DNA of 19,267 nt from Thermoflexus sp. (GTDB lineage Bacteria; Chloroflexota; Anaerolineae; Thermoflexales; Thermoflexaceae): contig JAGHYO010000013.1 in the NCBI GenBank assembly GCA_017743605.1, positions 1 to 19,267 on the forward strand, given 5' to 3'. Of the stretch, positions 7,644 through 14,092 are shown piece by piece; position 1 is the stretch's first letter, and every line of letters begins with the position of its first letter. A model generated the notes under the pieces. That model did not search any database. It was not told the origin of the DNA and saw only the letters and a program-made list of their open reading frames with translations. The position numbers were made by a program, and so were the translations under genes.

Positions 7644-8412
7644 AGCGCTCTCCTGCCTCCTTGAAGGCGGGGGCATAGGCGTTGAAAGTGCGAAGCAGCC
7701 GCACCAGGTCCGGCGCGGCCAGCCCGCGCGCGAGCAACCAGTCCCCCAGGCTGTGCGGGTTGGGGGTCTCCATCGGACCGAAGCATCCATAGCAGCCGCG
7801 GCGATACGCCGGGCACAGGGCCCCGCAGCCGGCCTGGGTGATCGGGCCCAGGCAAGGGGTGCCCTGGGCGACCATCACGCAGACCGTCCCGCGGCGCTTG
7901 CATTCGACGCACACGCTGTAGTTCGGGATTTGGGGCCGTCGTCCGTTCAGGAAAGCGCTGATCAGCTCCAGCAGGGGGCCTTTCCCAATCGGACAGCCCC
8001 GCAGCTCGAAATCCACCGGCACGTAGGCAGAGGCGGGCAGGGATTTCTCCAGGGTGCGGATGTATTCCGGTCGAGCGTAGACCCGCTGCGTGAACTCTCG
8101 CACATCGGCGAAATTGCGCAGGGCTTGGATCCCACCGGCGGTGGCACAGGCCCCGATGGTGACCAGGAAGCGGCTCTGGCCCCGGATCTCTCGGATCTGT
8201 TCCACCTGTTCCGGGGTGGAGATGCTCCCTTCGACCAGGGAGAGGTCATAGGGTCCGCGCACGACGGCCCGAGAGGCTTCCGGGAAATAGGCGATCTCCA
8301 GCTCACCGGCCAAGGTGAGCAGCTCATCCTCGCAATCAAGCAGGGTCAGCTGACAGCCATCGCAGGAAGCGAACTTCCAGACGGCCAGCTTGGGCTTGCG
8401 ACGACGGGCCAT
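7609..8412 (-). CDS. hydD: Group 3b-type [NiFe]-hydrogenase small (delta) subunit
   Basis: This 267-aa electron-transfer subunit forms the heterodimer with the large subunit. The proximal [4Fe-4S] site is seen as FASCDGCQ (Cys17, Cys20), TIGACATAGG and LRGCPIGKGP. A Cys-rich C-terminal half (CVECKRRGTVC, PCLGPI, AGCGALCP, RGCYGCFGP) supplies ligands for two further [4Fe-4S] clusters, as in group 3 small subunits. There is no Tat signal, so it is cytoplasmic. The ATG at 8412 has AGGAGG spaced 5 nt. It follows the gamma gene after 53 bp, the longest gap inside the operon, and its 3' end overlaps the large-subunit gene. Confidence 0.95.
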   Translation of the reverse strand: MARRRKPKLAVWKFASCDGCQLTLLDCEDELLTLAGELEIAYFPEASRAVVRGPYDLSLVEGSISTPEQVEQIREIRGQSRFLVTIGACATAGGIQALRNFADVREFTQRVYARPEYIRTLEKSLPASAYVPVDFELRGCPIGKGPLLELISAFLNGRRPQIPNYSVCVECKRRGTVCVMVAQGTPCLGPITQAGCGALCPAYRRGCYGCFGPMETPNPHSLGDWLLARGLAAPDLVRLLRTFNAYAPAFKEAGERYAGISESDRSS

Positions 8413-8465
8413 TCAATCCTCCTTGTCTGCTCCAGCAGGCTATTGCACATAAGCCTATACGGGCC

Positions 8466-9329
8466 TCAAAACTCTCGCACCTCCAGGAGGTGACGGATGC
8501 GGTGCAAGGGGAACACCGGACCGTCCCGGCAGATGAAAGCAGGGCCGAACTGGCAGTGGCCACAGAACCCCACCGCGCATTTCATGTTCCGCTCTAAAGA
8601 GAGGAAGATCCGCTCCGGGGAGATCCTCCGATTCTCCAGCTCGCGGGCCACCACGTGCATCATGATCTCCGGGCCGCACGTCAAGATGAACGCCTTCCGG
8701 AGGTCCATCAGGCGCTCGGCCATGGGGAGCAGGGTTGTGACCACCCCGATGTGCCCGCGCCAGGCCTCATCCCCGCGGTCCACCGTCACGAGGACCTGAA
8801 GATCCAGCCGACCCCGCCAGCGTTCCAACTCTGCTGGATACAGCAGGTCGGCGGGCGTGCGGGCTCCATAGAGGAGCACCACCCGCTCATATTCGGAGCG
8901 ATGGGCCAGGATGTGCTGGAGGGCAGGGCGCAGGGGTGCCAGCCCGATGCCTCCGGCGACGATCAGGACATCGTGTCCCTTTGCCTCCTCCATGGGCCAG
9001 CCCCTCCCGAAGGGGCCTCGCACGCCCACTACGTTGCCCTTCCCAAGCCGGGCCATGGCCCGTGTGACGGATCCGACCGCCCGCACCGTGTGCTCTAGGT
9101 CCCCGCTGCGGGGATGGACCCCGCTGATGGAGATGGGGACCTCGCCCATGCCGAACAGATAGAGCATGTTGAACTGGCCGGGCTGGAAAGCTGGCGGGCG
9201 ACCCCCTGGAGGGCGCATGCGAAACGTCACGGTGTCCTCTGTCTCCCGGCGGATCCCCGTCACTTGATAAGGGACGGGAAGAAAGCGCTCCAGCGTCGGC
9301 GCCGTCGGGTGGGTGAGGGGAAGGATCAT
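8466..9329 (-). CDS. hydG: Hydrogenase gamma subunit: FAD/NAD(P)-binding oxidoreductase with [2Fe-2S] site
   Basis: This 287-aa protein is of the ferredoxin-NADP reductase/PyrK type. It has an N-terminal FAD barrel (PGQFNMLYLFGMGEVPISIS) and a nucleotide-binding fold starting VLIVAGGIGLAPLRPAL. TCGPEIMMHVVA follows, then a C-terminal cysteine set (Cys251, 256, 259, 267 in MKCAVGFCGHCQ...FIC) typical of the PyrK [2Fe-2S] centre. It should exchange electrons between NAD(P)H and the Fe-S relay of the hydrogenase. The ATG at 9329 overlaps the CNB-gene stop (ATGA). The upstream extension of the frame is discounted because it lies within that gene. Sequence alone does not tell NADH from NADPH preference. 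Confidence 0.92.
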   Translation of the reverse strand: MILPLTHPTAPTLERFLPVPYQVTGIRRETEDTVTFRMRPPGGRPPAFQPGQFNMLYLFGMGEVPISISGVHPRSGDLEHTVRAVGSVTRAMARLGKGNVVGVRGPFGRGWPMEEAKGHDVLIVAGGIGLAPLRPALQHILAHRSEYERVVLLYGARTPADLLYPAELERWRGRLDLQVLVTVDRGDEAWRGHIGVVTTLLPMAERLMDLRKAFILTCGPEIMMHVVARELENRRISPERIFLSLERNMKCAVGFCGHCQFGPAFICRDGPVFPLHRIRHLLEVREF

Positions 9330-9805
9330 GGCATCCTCCGCTCCGGCAGGGCATAGAGATCCAGCAGCTGCAGGCGGGTCGCTTTCAGGCGGCTGGCGAT
9401 CACGGCGAGCAGACGGCTTAGGATCCAGGCGGCAAGGGCGTGGTCCTGGCTCATCTGGGCTCGGAGGGCGGCGGCATCCAGGACCACGGCGGTGGTCTCG
9501 GCGAGGGCGCGGGCATCGAACTCCCAGCGGTGAGGCGGGAGCACCCACGACCAGCCGACGACTTCGCCCGCGCCCACCGTCTGCAGGCGCAGGGCCCCCC
9601 GTCCTGGCGCGAACATCTCGATGGCTACCAGGCCATCTACGATGAGGAAGAAAGCGTCGGCGGCGCGGCCCTCCCGCAGCAGCAGCGCGTCCGGCGGATA
9701 GGTCTGCAGCCGCGCCATCTCCGCCAGAACCTCCTTCCAGGCCTCCTCTATGTCGTGGGTGAAGGGGTGCTGGCGCAGGGCCTCTAGGATCGCCGCTTCG
9801 GACAT
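9326..9805 (-). CDS. Stand-alone cyclic-nucleotide-binding (CNB) domain protein in the hydrogenase operon
   Basis: This 159-aa protein has a single CRP/CAP-type effector domain and no DNA-binding helix-turn-helix. A helical N-terminus is followed by strands with LLLREGRAADAFFLIVDGLVAIE (about 41-63) and the phosphate-binding-cassette region. That region holds GE (80-81), WSW (85-87) and PHRWEFDARA (91-100), then a C-helix ending at LLDLYALPERRMP. The cassette departs from the usual GE...PRxAT wording, so ligand type, or whether it binds a nucleotide at all, is open. The ribosome site AGGAGGTGAT overlaps the beta-subunit stop, and its own stop overlaps the gamma-subunit start, so it is made stoichiometrically with the enzyme. 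Probable roles are an allosteric or assembly partner, or a regulator acting through another protein. This is inference. Confidence 0.88.
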   Translation of the reverse strand: MSEAAILEALRQHPFTHDIEEAWKEVLAEMARLQTYPPDALLLREGRAADAFFLIVDGLVAIEMFAPGRGALRLQTVGAGEVVGWSWVLPPHRWEFDARALAETTAVVLDAAALRAQMSQDHALAAWILSRLLAVIASRLKATRLQLLDLYALPERRMP

Positions 9806-9809
9806 CCGA

Positions 9810-10964
9810 TCACCTCCTCTCCGCCTCGGGGGTGGCGCCGTCGGCCCTGCGGATGGCGGCTACCTCTTCGGTCAGATCGATCCCTACTGGGCACCAGGTG
9901 ATGCAGCGCCCACAGCCGACGCATCCCGAGGTCCCGAACTGCTCCCACCAGGAGGCCAGCTTGTGGGTCAGCCACTGCCGGTAACGGGCCTTGGCGCTCT
10001 GGCGAATAGGGTGGCCAGCCGTGTAGGTGAACTCCGTGGTGAAGCACGAATCCCAGCGGCGCACCCGCTCGGCCCAGGTGCCGGTCAGGTCGCTGACATC
10101 TTCTACCGTGAAGCAGAAGCAGGTGGGGCAGACCATGGTGCAGTTCCCGCAGGTGAGGCAACGCCGGGCCACCTCGTCCCAGCGGGGATGCTCCAGATTT
10201 CGATAGAGCAAGGCGGGCAGATCGGTGGTGTCCATCTGCCGGCCCATCGCACGGGCGGTGGCGGCGAGCTGCGCCTCCACCGCGGCTTGGTCGGCCTCCG
10301 TGGCAGGCACGCAGGGGATGCCGGCCATCAGCCCCGCGCCCCGCTCCGTGCCGATCTCAACGATGAAGGCGTCCGCCAGCTCGGTGAGGATGAGATCTGC
10401 GCCCGGCGGGACCTTGGGCCCGGTGCCCATGGAGGCGCAGAAGCACGTGCCGCCGGCAACGGCACACTGCACCGCGATCAGGAAAACCTCCTCCCGACGG
10501 GCCTGATACGCGAGGTCCACATACGGCCCGCCCATGAACACCCGATCCAGGATGGCGATGGCGTGAAGCTCGCAGGCCCGGACCCCCAGGAACGCGTAGC
10601 GGGGGGGAGGATCCGAGGGGACGACCCACTCGAACCCTGCGCCGTTGCGGCGAGCTTGGCCCAAGGAGAGGACCGGAGGATGCAGGAAGCGCTTCCAGGA
10701 ATAGGGCCCCACCACATAGCCGAAGAAAGAGGAATCCTCCCGACGCCTCAGGCGATAACGCCCGCCGTCCTGCTCGTCTGTCCATCCGATGGGGAGATCT
10801 GAGATCTGATGGATCTCATCGTAAATGATGGCCCCTTCCTGAATGCGGGGGCCGATGACGGTGTAGCCCTGTCGACGGAGCGCATTGATCAGGTCCTGCA
10901 ATCGAACTTTCTCCATCCGCCAAGCAGAGCCTGGAGCGGGGATCTGGGCTTCAGGGTTTGCCAT
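9810..10964 (-). CDS. hydB: Hydrogenase beta subunit: two-[4Fe-4S] electron-transfer protein
   Basis: This 384-aa protein has two ferredoxin-like clusters: Cys269/272/275/279 (CLTCGNCTMVCP) and Cys348/351/354/358 (CVGCGRCITWCP). An N-terminal domain of about 260 residues includes a CFCASMG element (174-180), as in anaerobic sulfite reductase A/HydB-type subunits. It should connect the gamma flavin subunit with the alpha-delta module. An in-frame TTG at 10988 is possible, but ATG at 10964 has GGGAGGAG about 5 nt upstream and is preferred. As first gene of the operon it sits about 118 nt downstream of the predicted transcription start. The Asr-like domain reflects the sulfhydrogenase family. 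Sulfur-reducing activity cannot be claimed from sequence. Confidence 0.92.
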   Translation of the reverse strand: MANPEAQIPAPGSAWRMEKVRLQDLINALRRQGYTVIGPRIQEGAIIYDEIHQISDLPIGWTDEQDGGRYRLRRREDSSFFGYVVGPYSWKRFLHPPVLSLGQARRNGAGFEWVVPSDPPPRYAFLGVRACELHAIAILDRVFMGGPYVDLAYQARREEVFLIAVQCAVAGGTCFCASMGTGPKVPPGADLILTELADAFIVEIGTERGAGLMAGIPCVPATEADQAAVEAQLAATARAMGRQMDTTDLPALLYRNLEHPRWDEVARRCLTCGNCTMVCPTCFCFTVEDVSDLTGTWAERVRRWDSCFTTEFTYTAGHPIRQSAKARYRQWLTHKLASWWEQFGTSGCVGCGRCITWCPVGIDLTEEVAAIRRADGATPEAERR

Positions 10965-11030
10965 GGCGCTCTCCTCCCTTGGAACCAAAGGCCAGGCGGA
11001 AATCCGGGCCCTCCCTCGATAATTGTGAGC

Positions 11031-11048
11031 CCTCCCACTTTGGGGAGG
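11031..11048 (-). other. Hairpin in the hydB 5' leader
   Basis: In the transcript direction, CCTCCC is followed by a six-base loop and GGGAGG, a perfect 6-bp GC stem midway in the 118-nt leader. No U-run follows, so it is not an intrinsic terminator. The CCTCCC arm could also pair with the GGGAGG of the hydB ribosome site, so it might influence translation. That is an inference from complementarity only. Confidence 0.4.
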
Positions 11049-11072
11049 TCAGTGACGAAGCACAGCGACAAA

Positions 11073-11090
11073 TTGTTATCTTGTTCACAT
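11073..11090 (-). promoter_or_regulatory. Operator-like dyad overlapping the hydB transcription start (Rex- or CRP-type)
   Basis: The minus strand reads ATGTGAA-CAAG-ATAACAA. It matches the Rex operator form TTGTGAA-N4-TTCACAA at 11 of 14 half-site positions and the CRP form TGTGA-N6-TCACA at 9 of 10. It covers the edge of the -10 box and the expected +1, a position typical for repression. Which regulator, if any, binds is not known. Confidence 0.4.
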
Positions 11091-11104
11091 TATAGCACAT
11101 TATA
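11089..11104 (-). promoter_or_regulatory. Promoter region of the hydrogenase operon (tandem TATAAT, extended -10)
   Basis: Two perfect TATAAT boxes lie 10 nt apart on the minus strand (11104-11099 and 11094-11089). The second is preceded by TG one base upstream, giving the extended form TGCTATAAT. No good -35 is present at 17 nt (TTAGGC), which the extended -10 may compensate. The predicted start near 11082 gives a leader of about 118 nt to hydB. The boxes lie immediately after the hypE stop, in a 149-bp gap. Confidence 0.65.
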
Positions 11105-11113
11105 TGGCTCTGC

Positions 11114-12163
11114 CTAACAGATTCGAGGGAGGGGTTCGCCGGCGGGCATGCTGACCACCCGGAAGCCGCCCACCCGGGTCCGCAGCAAGACCAGGTGACG
11201 AGGGTCTTCAACGACCTCTCCGATCACGGTGGCTTCCCGGCCCAGGGGATGGGACCGCATCGCCTCCAGCACCCGCTCCGCGTCCTCCCGGGCGACGATG
11301 GCTACCAGCTTCCCCTCGTTGGCCACGTGGAGAGGGTCCAGGCCTAGCAGCTCGCAGGCTCCTTTCACCTCATCCTGGATAGGGATGCGCGCCTCGTCCA
11401 GCTGGATGCCCACACGGGAGCTCGTGGCGATCTCGTTGAGGGCGCTGGCCAGGCCGCCCCGGGTGGCATCGCGCATGCAGCGGATGCGAGGGCTGGCGCG
11501 GAGCATGGCGGCCACCAGGGTGTGGAGCGGCGCGGTGTCGGAGCGGATGGGCTGCTCAAACTCGATCTGCTCCCGGGCCAGCATCACGGCGATGCCATGG
11601 GCGGCGATGGGGCCGTTCAGGAGCACCACATCCCCGGGCCGGGCCTGGTCCGCGGAGAGCGTCCCCTCGTATTCCACGACGCCGAGGCCGGTGGTGGTGA
11701 TGAAGATCTTGTCCGCCTTCCCCCGGTTGACCACCTTGGTGTCGCCGGTGACGATGGGGACGCCGGCCTCCGCGGCGGCCTGGCGCATGGAGTCCACGAT
11801 CTGACACAGGGTCTCGATGGGCAGGCCCTCCTCCAGGATGAAGGCGGCGCTGAGGAACAGGGGGCGCGCCCCGCTCACCGCCAGATCGTTGATGGTCCCG
11901 TTGACCGCCAGCCGGCCGATGTCGCCCCCAGGGAACACGATGGGGTCCACGACGAAGGCGTCGGTGGTGAAGGCCAACCGCAGCCCGTCAACCGTCGCGA
12001 CGGCGGCGTCGTTGAGCACGCGCGTATCCGGCGGCAGGAGGAGGGGTCGAAACACCTTCTCGATCAGCTCGTGCATCAGCCGGCCCCCGCTCCCGTGGCC
12101 CAGCAACACCGTGCGGTAAGACAGGGGCGGGATAGGGCAGGCGCTCGGGCTTTCCGCGCGCAT
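11114..12163 (-). CDS. hypE: Hydrogenase maturation protein HypE
   Basis: HypE is 349 aa and dehydrates the carbamoyl group, passed from HypF to its C-terminal Cys, into the cyano ligand donated to the HypC-HypD complex. The AIRS/PurM-like fold is recognised by LLGHGSGGRLMHELI near the N-terminus, VLNDAAV, VNGTINDLAVSGARP, TGDTKVV and RDATRGGLASALNEIA. The protein ends in the diagnostic PRIC with the carbamoylated Cys as last residue. The ATG at 12163 has GGAG about 9 nt upstream and follows the crotonase stop by 19 bp. It is detached from hypABFCD by about 2 kb. Confidence 0.97.
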   Translation of the reverse strand: MRAESPSACPIPPLSYRTVLLGHGSGGRLMHELIEKVFRPLLLPPDTRVLNDAAVATVDGLRLAFTTDAFVVDPIVFPGGDIGRLAVNGTINDLAVSGARPLFLSAAFILEEGLPIETLCQIVDSMRQAAAEAGVPIVTGDTKVVNRGKADKIFITTTGLGVVEYEGTLSADQARPGDVVLLNGPIAAHGIAVMLAREQIEFEQPIRSDTAPLHTLVAAMLRASPRIRCMRDATRGGLASALNEIATSSRVGIQLDEARIPIQDEVKGACELLGLDPLHVANEGKLVAIVAREDAERVLEAMRSHPLGREATVIGEVVEDPRHLVLLRTRVGGFRVVSMPAGEPLPRIC

Positions 12164-12182
12164 GGTCTCACGCTCCGTGGAA

Positions 12183-13022
12183 CTAGGGTTCTCGCTTCTC
12201 TAAGAACGCCGAGAGGCCCTCAGCGAAGTCGGGCGTCTCCGCGATCTCCGCGAGGTGTCGCAGCTCTTTGGCCATATGACCGTCCAGCCAGTCGATGCCC
12301 AGGGCTTCGTTGATGAGGGCCTTGGTGATGGCCCAGGCCCGGGTGGGCCCGCGGGCCAGCCGCTGGGCGACGGCCTCCACCTCCTGATCGAACGTCTCGA
12401 AGGGGAAGATGCCGTTGATCAGGCCCCAGGCCAGGGCCTCCTGGGCGGTGAGGCGCGGGTTGAGGAAGACCATCTCCATCGTCCGCCGCAGGCCGATGAG
12501 GCGGGCGAGGAGGAAGGTGGTGCTCTCCGCCCCCGTGAGGCTGGTTTTGGAGTAGGCCCATTCGAAGGCGGCGCGATCGGAGGCGAAGACCAGATCGCAT
12601 GCCATGACCAGGCCCAGGCCGCCTGCCGCCGCCACCCCCTTGACCGCGGCGATGAAGGGCTTGGGCGCGCGGCGGATCTCGGAGATGGTGCTGTGCAGAT
12701 ACTCCAGGATCTCCTTGAAGCTCCGTCCGTATCCACCCTCCACCGGCCGGGCCTCGGGTTGCAGGTAGGAGAAATCCTCCGGATGCTCCCGCTCCCGGAC
12801 GTATTTCAGGTCCGCCCCGCTGCAAAAGGCCCGATCCGTCCCGGCCAGGATGACGCAGCGGATCGCAGGGTCGCGGGCGAGCTGCAGGGCCGCCTTCCGC
12901 AGGTCCCGCGCCATCGCCACGTCCAGGGCGTTGAACCGCTCCGGACGGTCCATCTGGATGATCCCGATCGCATCTTTCCGTTGCATCCGAATGTGATAGA
13001 GTTCGACGACAACGGGTTCCAT
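12183..13022 (-). CDS. Enoyl-CoA hydratase/isomerase (crotonase) family protein with atypical active-site residues
   Basis: This protein (279 aa from the chosen start) is of the crotonase fold, which acts on acyl-CoA thioesters. DRPERFNALD (25-34), RAFCSGADLKYV (64-75, first oxyanion-hole segment), VKGVAAAGGLGLVMACD (second oxyanion hole, about 134-135) and AYSKTSLTGAESTTFLLARLIG-type wording are clear. Neither Glu of classical hydratases (rat E144/E164) is present: Gly137 and Tyr157 occupy these places. The PDGG of PaaG-like isomerases reads GAES, with Glu166. The reaction is therefore uncertain. ATG at 13022 has GGGGAG about 6 nt upstream. ATGs at 13052 and 13091 and a TTG at 13109 are alternatives. 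It is apparently co-transcribed with hypE, with no known link to hydrogenase maturation. Confidence 0.85.
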   Translation of the reverse strand: MEPVVVELYHIRMQRKDAIGIIQMDRPERFNALDVAMARDLRKAALQLARDPAIRCVILAGTDRAFCSGADLKYVREREHPEDFSYLQPEARPVEGGYGRSFKEILEYLHSTISEIRRAPKPFIAAVKGVAAAGGLGLVMACDLVFASDRAAFEWAYSKTSLTGAESTTFLLARLIGLRRTMEMVFLNPRLTAQEALAWGLINGIFPFETFDQEVEAVAQRLARGPTRAWAITKALINEALGIDWLDGHMAKELRHLAEIAETPDFAEGLSAFLEKREP

Positions 13023-13403
13023 CGGGCGCTCCCCGGGTTCTCGGAGATACATGCAGGGCCTTCCCCACGCCCAGATCTCTTCCTTGCCCATCGTCCACAG
13101 GGAGATCAAAATCCGTGCGGATCCGATTCAGGATGATACTACAGGAAAACCAGGCCGAGCAGTGGGGAAGCCGGTGGATCAGGACGCCCGCAGGGCGACG
13201 CGATGCGGCCAGGCAATTCCCGTGGGAAGGGAGGGTAACGGGCGCGCTGCGATCCTCGTGAAGCGGTTTGCCGTGTGGGAGGCACCTTCATTGGAGATGG
13301 CGGTGCGTCAGCCAATGCAACGTGTGCTCTGGGAGGCCGGGATGTGGATGAGGAAGCGGAGCGCAGCGGAACAACCCGGCTTCTGGAGGTTACATCCAGC
13401 GCT
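13023..13403. other. Gap without a recognisable gene
   Basis: About 380 bp separate the crotonase start from the DUF2283 stop. Open frames exist on the plus strand across part of it, but they show no recognisable domain and have poor codon texture. No convincing promoter for the crotonase gene was found. The best -10-like words, near 13136-13145 on the minus strand, lack a -35. It may be decayed sequence left by the insertion next to it. Confidence 0.5.
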
Positions 13404-13640
13404 TCATGCTTTCACAGAAGTCCTTTGAGTCAGGATCAAATGAACAACGGGAAGAGCCCTCAACTCCAATTTGGATAGATCGATGATCTTGCTGGCCTCC
13501 TCAATCTCAATCCCTATAACACGATTGTGCTCGTCAAAGTCCAGCACAATCCCTGGGGCGATCTCCTCTGATTCAGTACTTACTCCTTCAATCAATTTGA
13601 TATACAACATGTCGGTCTCATGGTGATATTCGAAAATCAT
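13404..13640 (-). CDS. DUF2283 domain small protein (probable antitoxin-like partner)
   Basis: This 78-aa protein reads MIFEYHHETDMLYIKL..., then IAPGIVLDFDEHNRVIGIEIEEASKII. This is the DUF2283 pattern: D-x-x-Y-I-x-L, followed by an acidic G-I-x-x-D-x-D strand and I-G-I-E-I-x-x-A-S. Such proteins often sit beside small toxin-like proteins, but their function is not established. The ATG at 13640 with GGGGAG upstream is used. An in-frame extension reaches back to 13703 inside the preceding gene. It follows the 76-aa gene by 13 bp, so the two are probably a pair. Base composition is visibly AT-richer than in the hyp and hyd genes. Confidence 0.8.
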   Translation of the reverse strand: MIFEYHHETDMLYIKLIEGVSTESEEIAPGIVLDFDEHNRVIGIEIEEASKIIDLSKLELRALPVVHLILTQRTSVKA

Positions 13641-13653
13641 TGTCTTCTCCCCA

Positions 13654-13884
13654 TTAAGGCCTGAAGCGGCGGTCGAAAAAAGCGTTATGCACGGTCTCCC
13701 CATCCGGTTCTGTCACGACTCGAAGGTACTTGTCTACCTCGGCCACATACCCCCAATAACGGATACGCCCGTTGGGCTGCACTTCGGTACGAATATGATT
13801 CTTTAGAACGTGCTCAATCCATTCCATCTTAAGGTAAGGCCGACGAACCATGACACTTGTTCTGAAGTAAGCCGTCGTTTTCAT
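13654..13884 (-). CDS. Small DUF4258-like protein, probable toxin partner of the DUF2283 gene
   Basis: This 76-aa protein has HVLKNHIRTEVQPNGRIRYWGYVAEVDKYLRVVTEPDGETVHNAFFDRRFR. The I-R-Y-W-G-Y strand, then L-R-V-V-x-x-x-D-G-x-T-V-x-x-A-F-x-D-R-x-F, resembles DUF4258/RelE-superfamily-like small proteins commonly found immediately before DUF2283 genes. The family assignment is by pattern, not search. ATG at 13884 lacks a clear Shine-Dalgarno, and an internal ATG at 13851 is an alternative. It begins 3 bp after the stop of the nucleotidyltransferase remnant, so it is likely driven by that gene's promoter. Confidence 0.65.
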   Translation of the reverse strand: MKTTAYFRTSVMVRRPYLKMEWIEHVLKNHIRTEVQPNGRIRYWGYVAEVDKYLRVVTEPDGETVHNAFFDRRFRP

Positions 13885-13887
13885 CTA

Positions 13888-14046
13888 TCACGATCTGGAT
13901 GTAGTATATCTGCCTAACGATGGATGGTCGGAAATCCGGGATTCCCAGCCAGCTGGAATCTTATAAGGCCTATCCTTGATGCCATACTCAGCAGCCAGAT
14001 AGGCGTAATGTTGCCAAAGCAATGCGATGATCTCCTCGCGGTTCAA
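13888..14046 (-). pseudogene. Remnant of an MNT-type minimal nucleotidyltransferase
   Basis: From TTG at 14046 the frame reads LNREEIIALLWQHYAYLAA, then EYGIK. This matches the helix that opens MntA-like nucleotidyltransferases (REEIIALLREH...L...YGVK). The active-site GSFARGEA...SDxDLxV motif should follow, but the sequence changes to unrelated residues and stops after 52 aa. The catalytic GS and Asp residues are absent, so it cannot be an active enzyme. A GTG at 14094 is not a usable start because it lies in the predicted -10 box. GGGGTGA sits just before the TTG. It could instead be a short unrelated protein, since homology rests on about 22 residues. Confidence 0.5.
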
Positions 14047-14092
14047 GATTTCACCCCGTGGGGAACACACAGGATATGTGCGACCTGACGGC

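Noticed and set aside
6375..7664. 429-codon plus-strand frame opposite the hydrogenase large subunit
   Set aside because: Shadow of the hydA gene. No domain or ribosome site supports it.
8437..8456. AGGCT...AGCCT inverted repeat in the hydG-hydD gap
   Set aside because: A 5-bp stem with a 10-nt loop and no U-run is too weak for a terminator or processing site.
9750..10802. 350-codon plus-strand frame opposite hydB
   Set aside because: Shadow frame over a clear Fe-S subunit gene, with low-complexity composition.
10965..10988. In-frame TTG start giving HydB eight extra residues
   Set aside because: The TTG has no ribosome site, whereas the ATG at 10964 has GGGAGGAG at proper spacing.
11068..11090. 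Resemblance of the hydB promoter dyad to the E. coli lac operator (GATAACAATTT word)
   Set aside because: Half-site spacing differs and no LacI-family gene is nearby. Rex or CRP-type symmetry explains the sequence at least as well.
13051..13478. Plus-strand frames across the gap between crotonase and DUF2283 (125 and 67 codons)
   Set aside because: No recognisable motif. They run into the antisense of real genes at both ends and lack a ribosome site.
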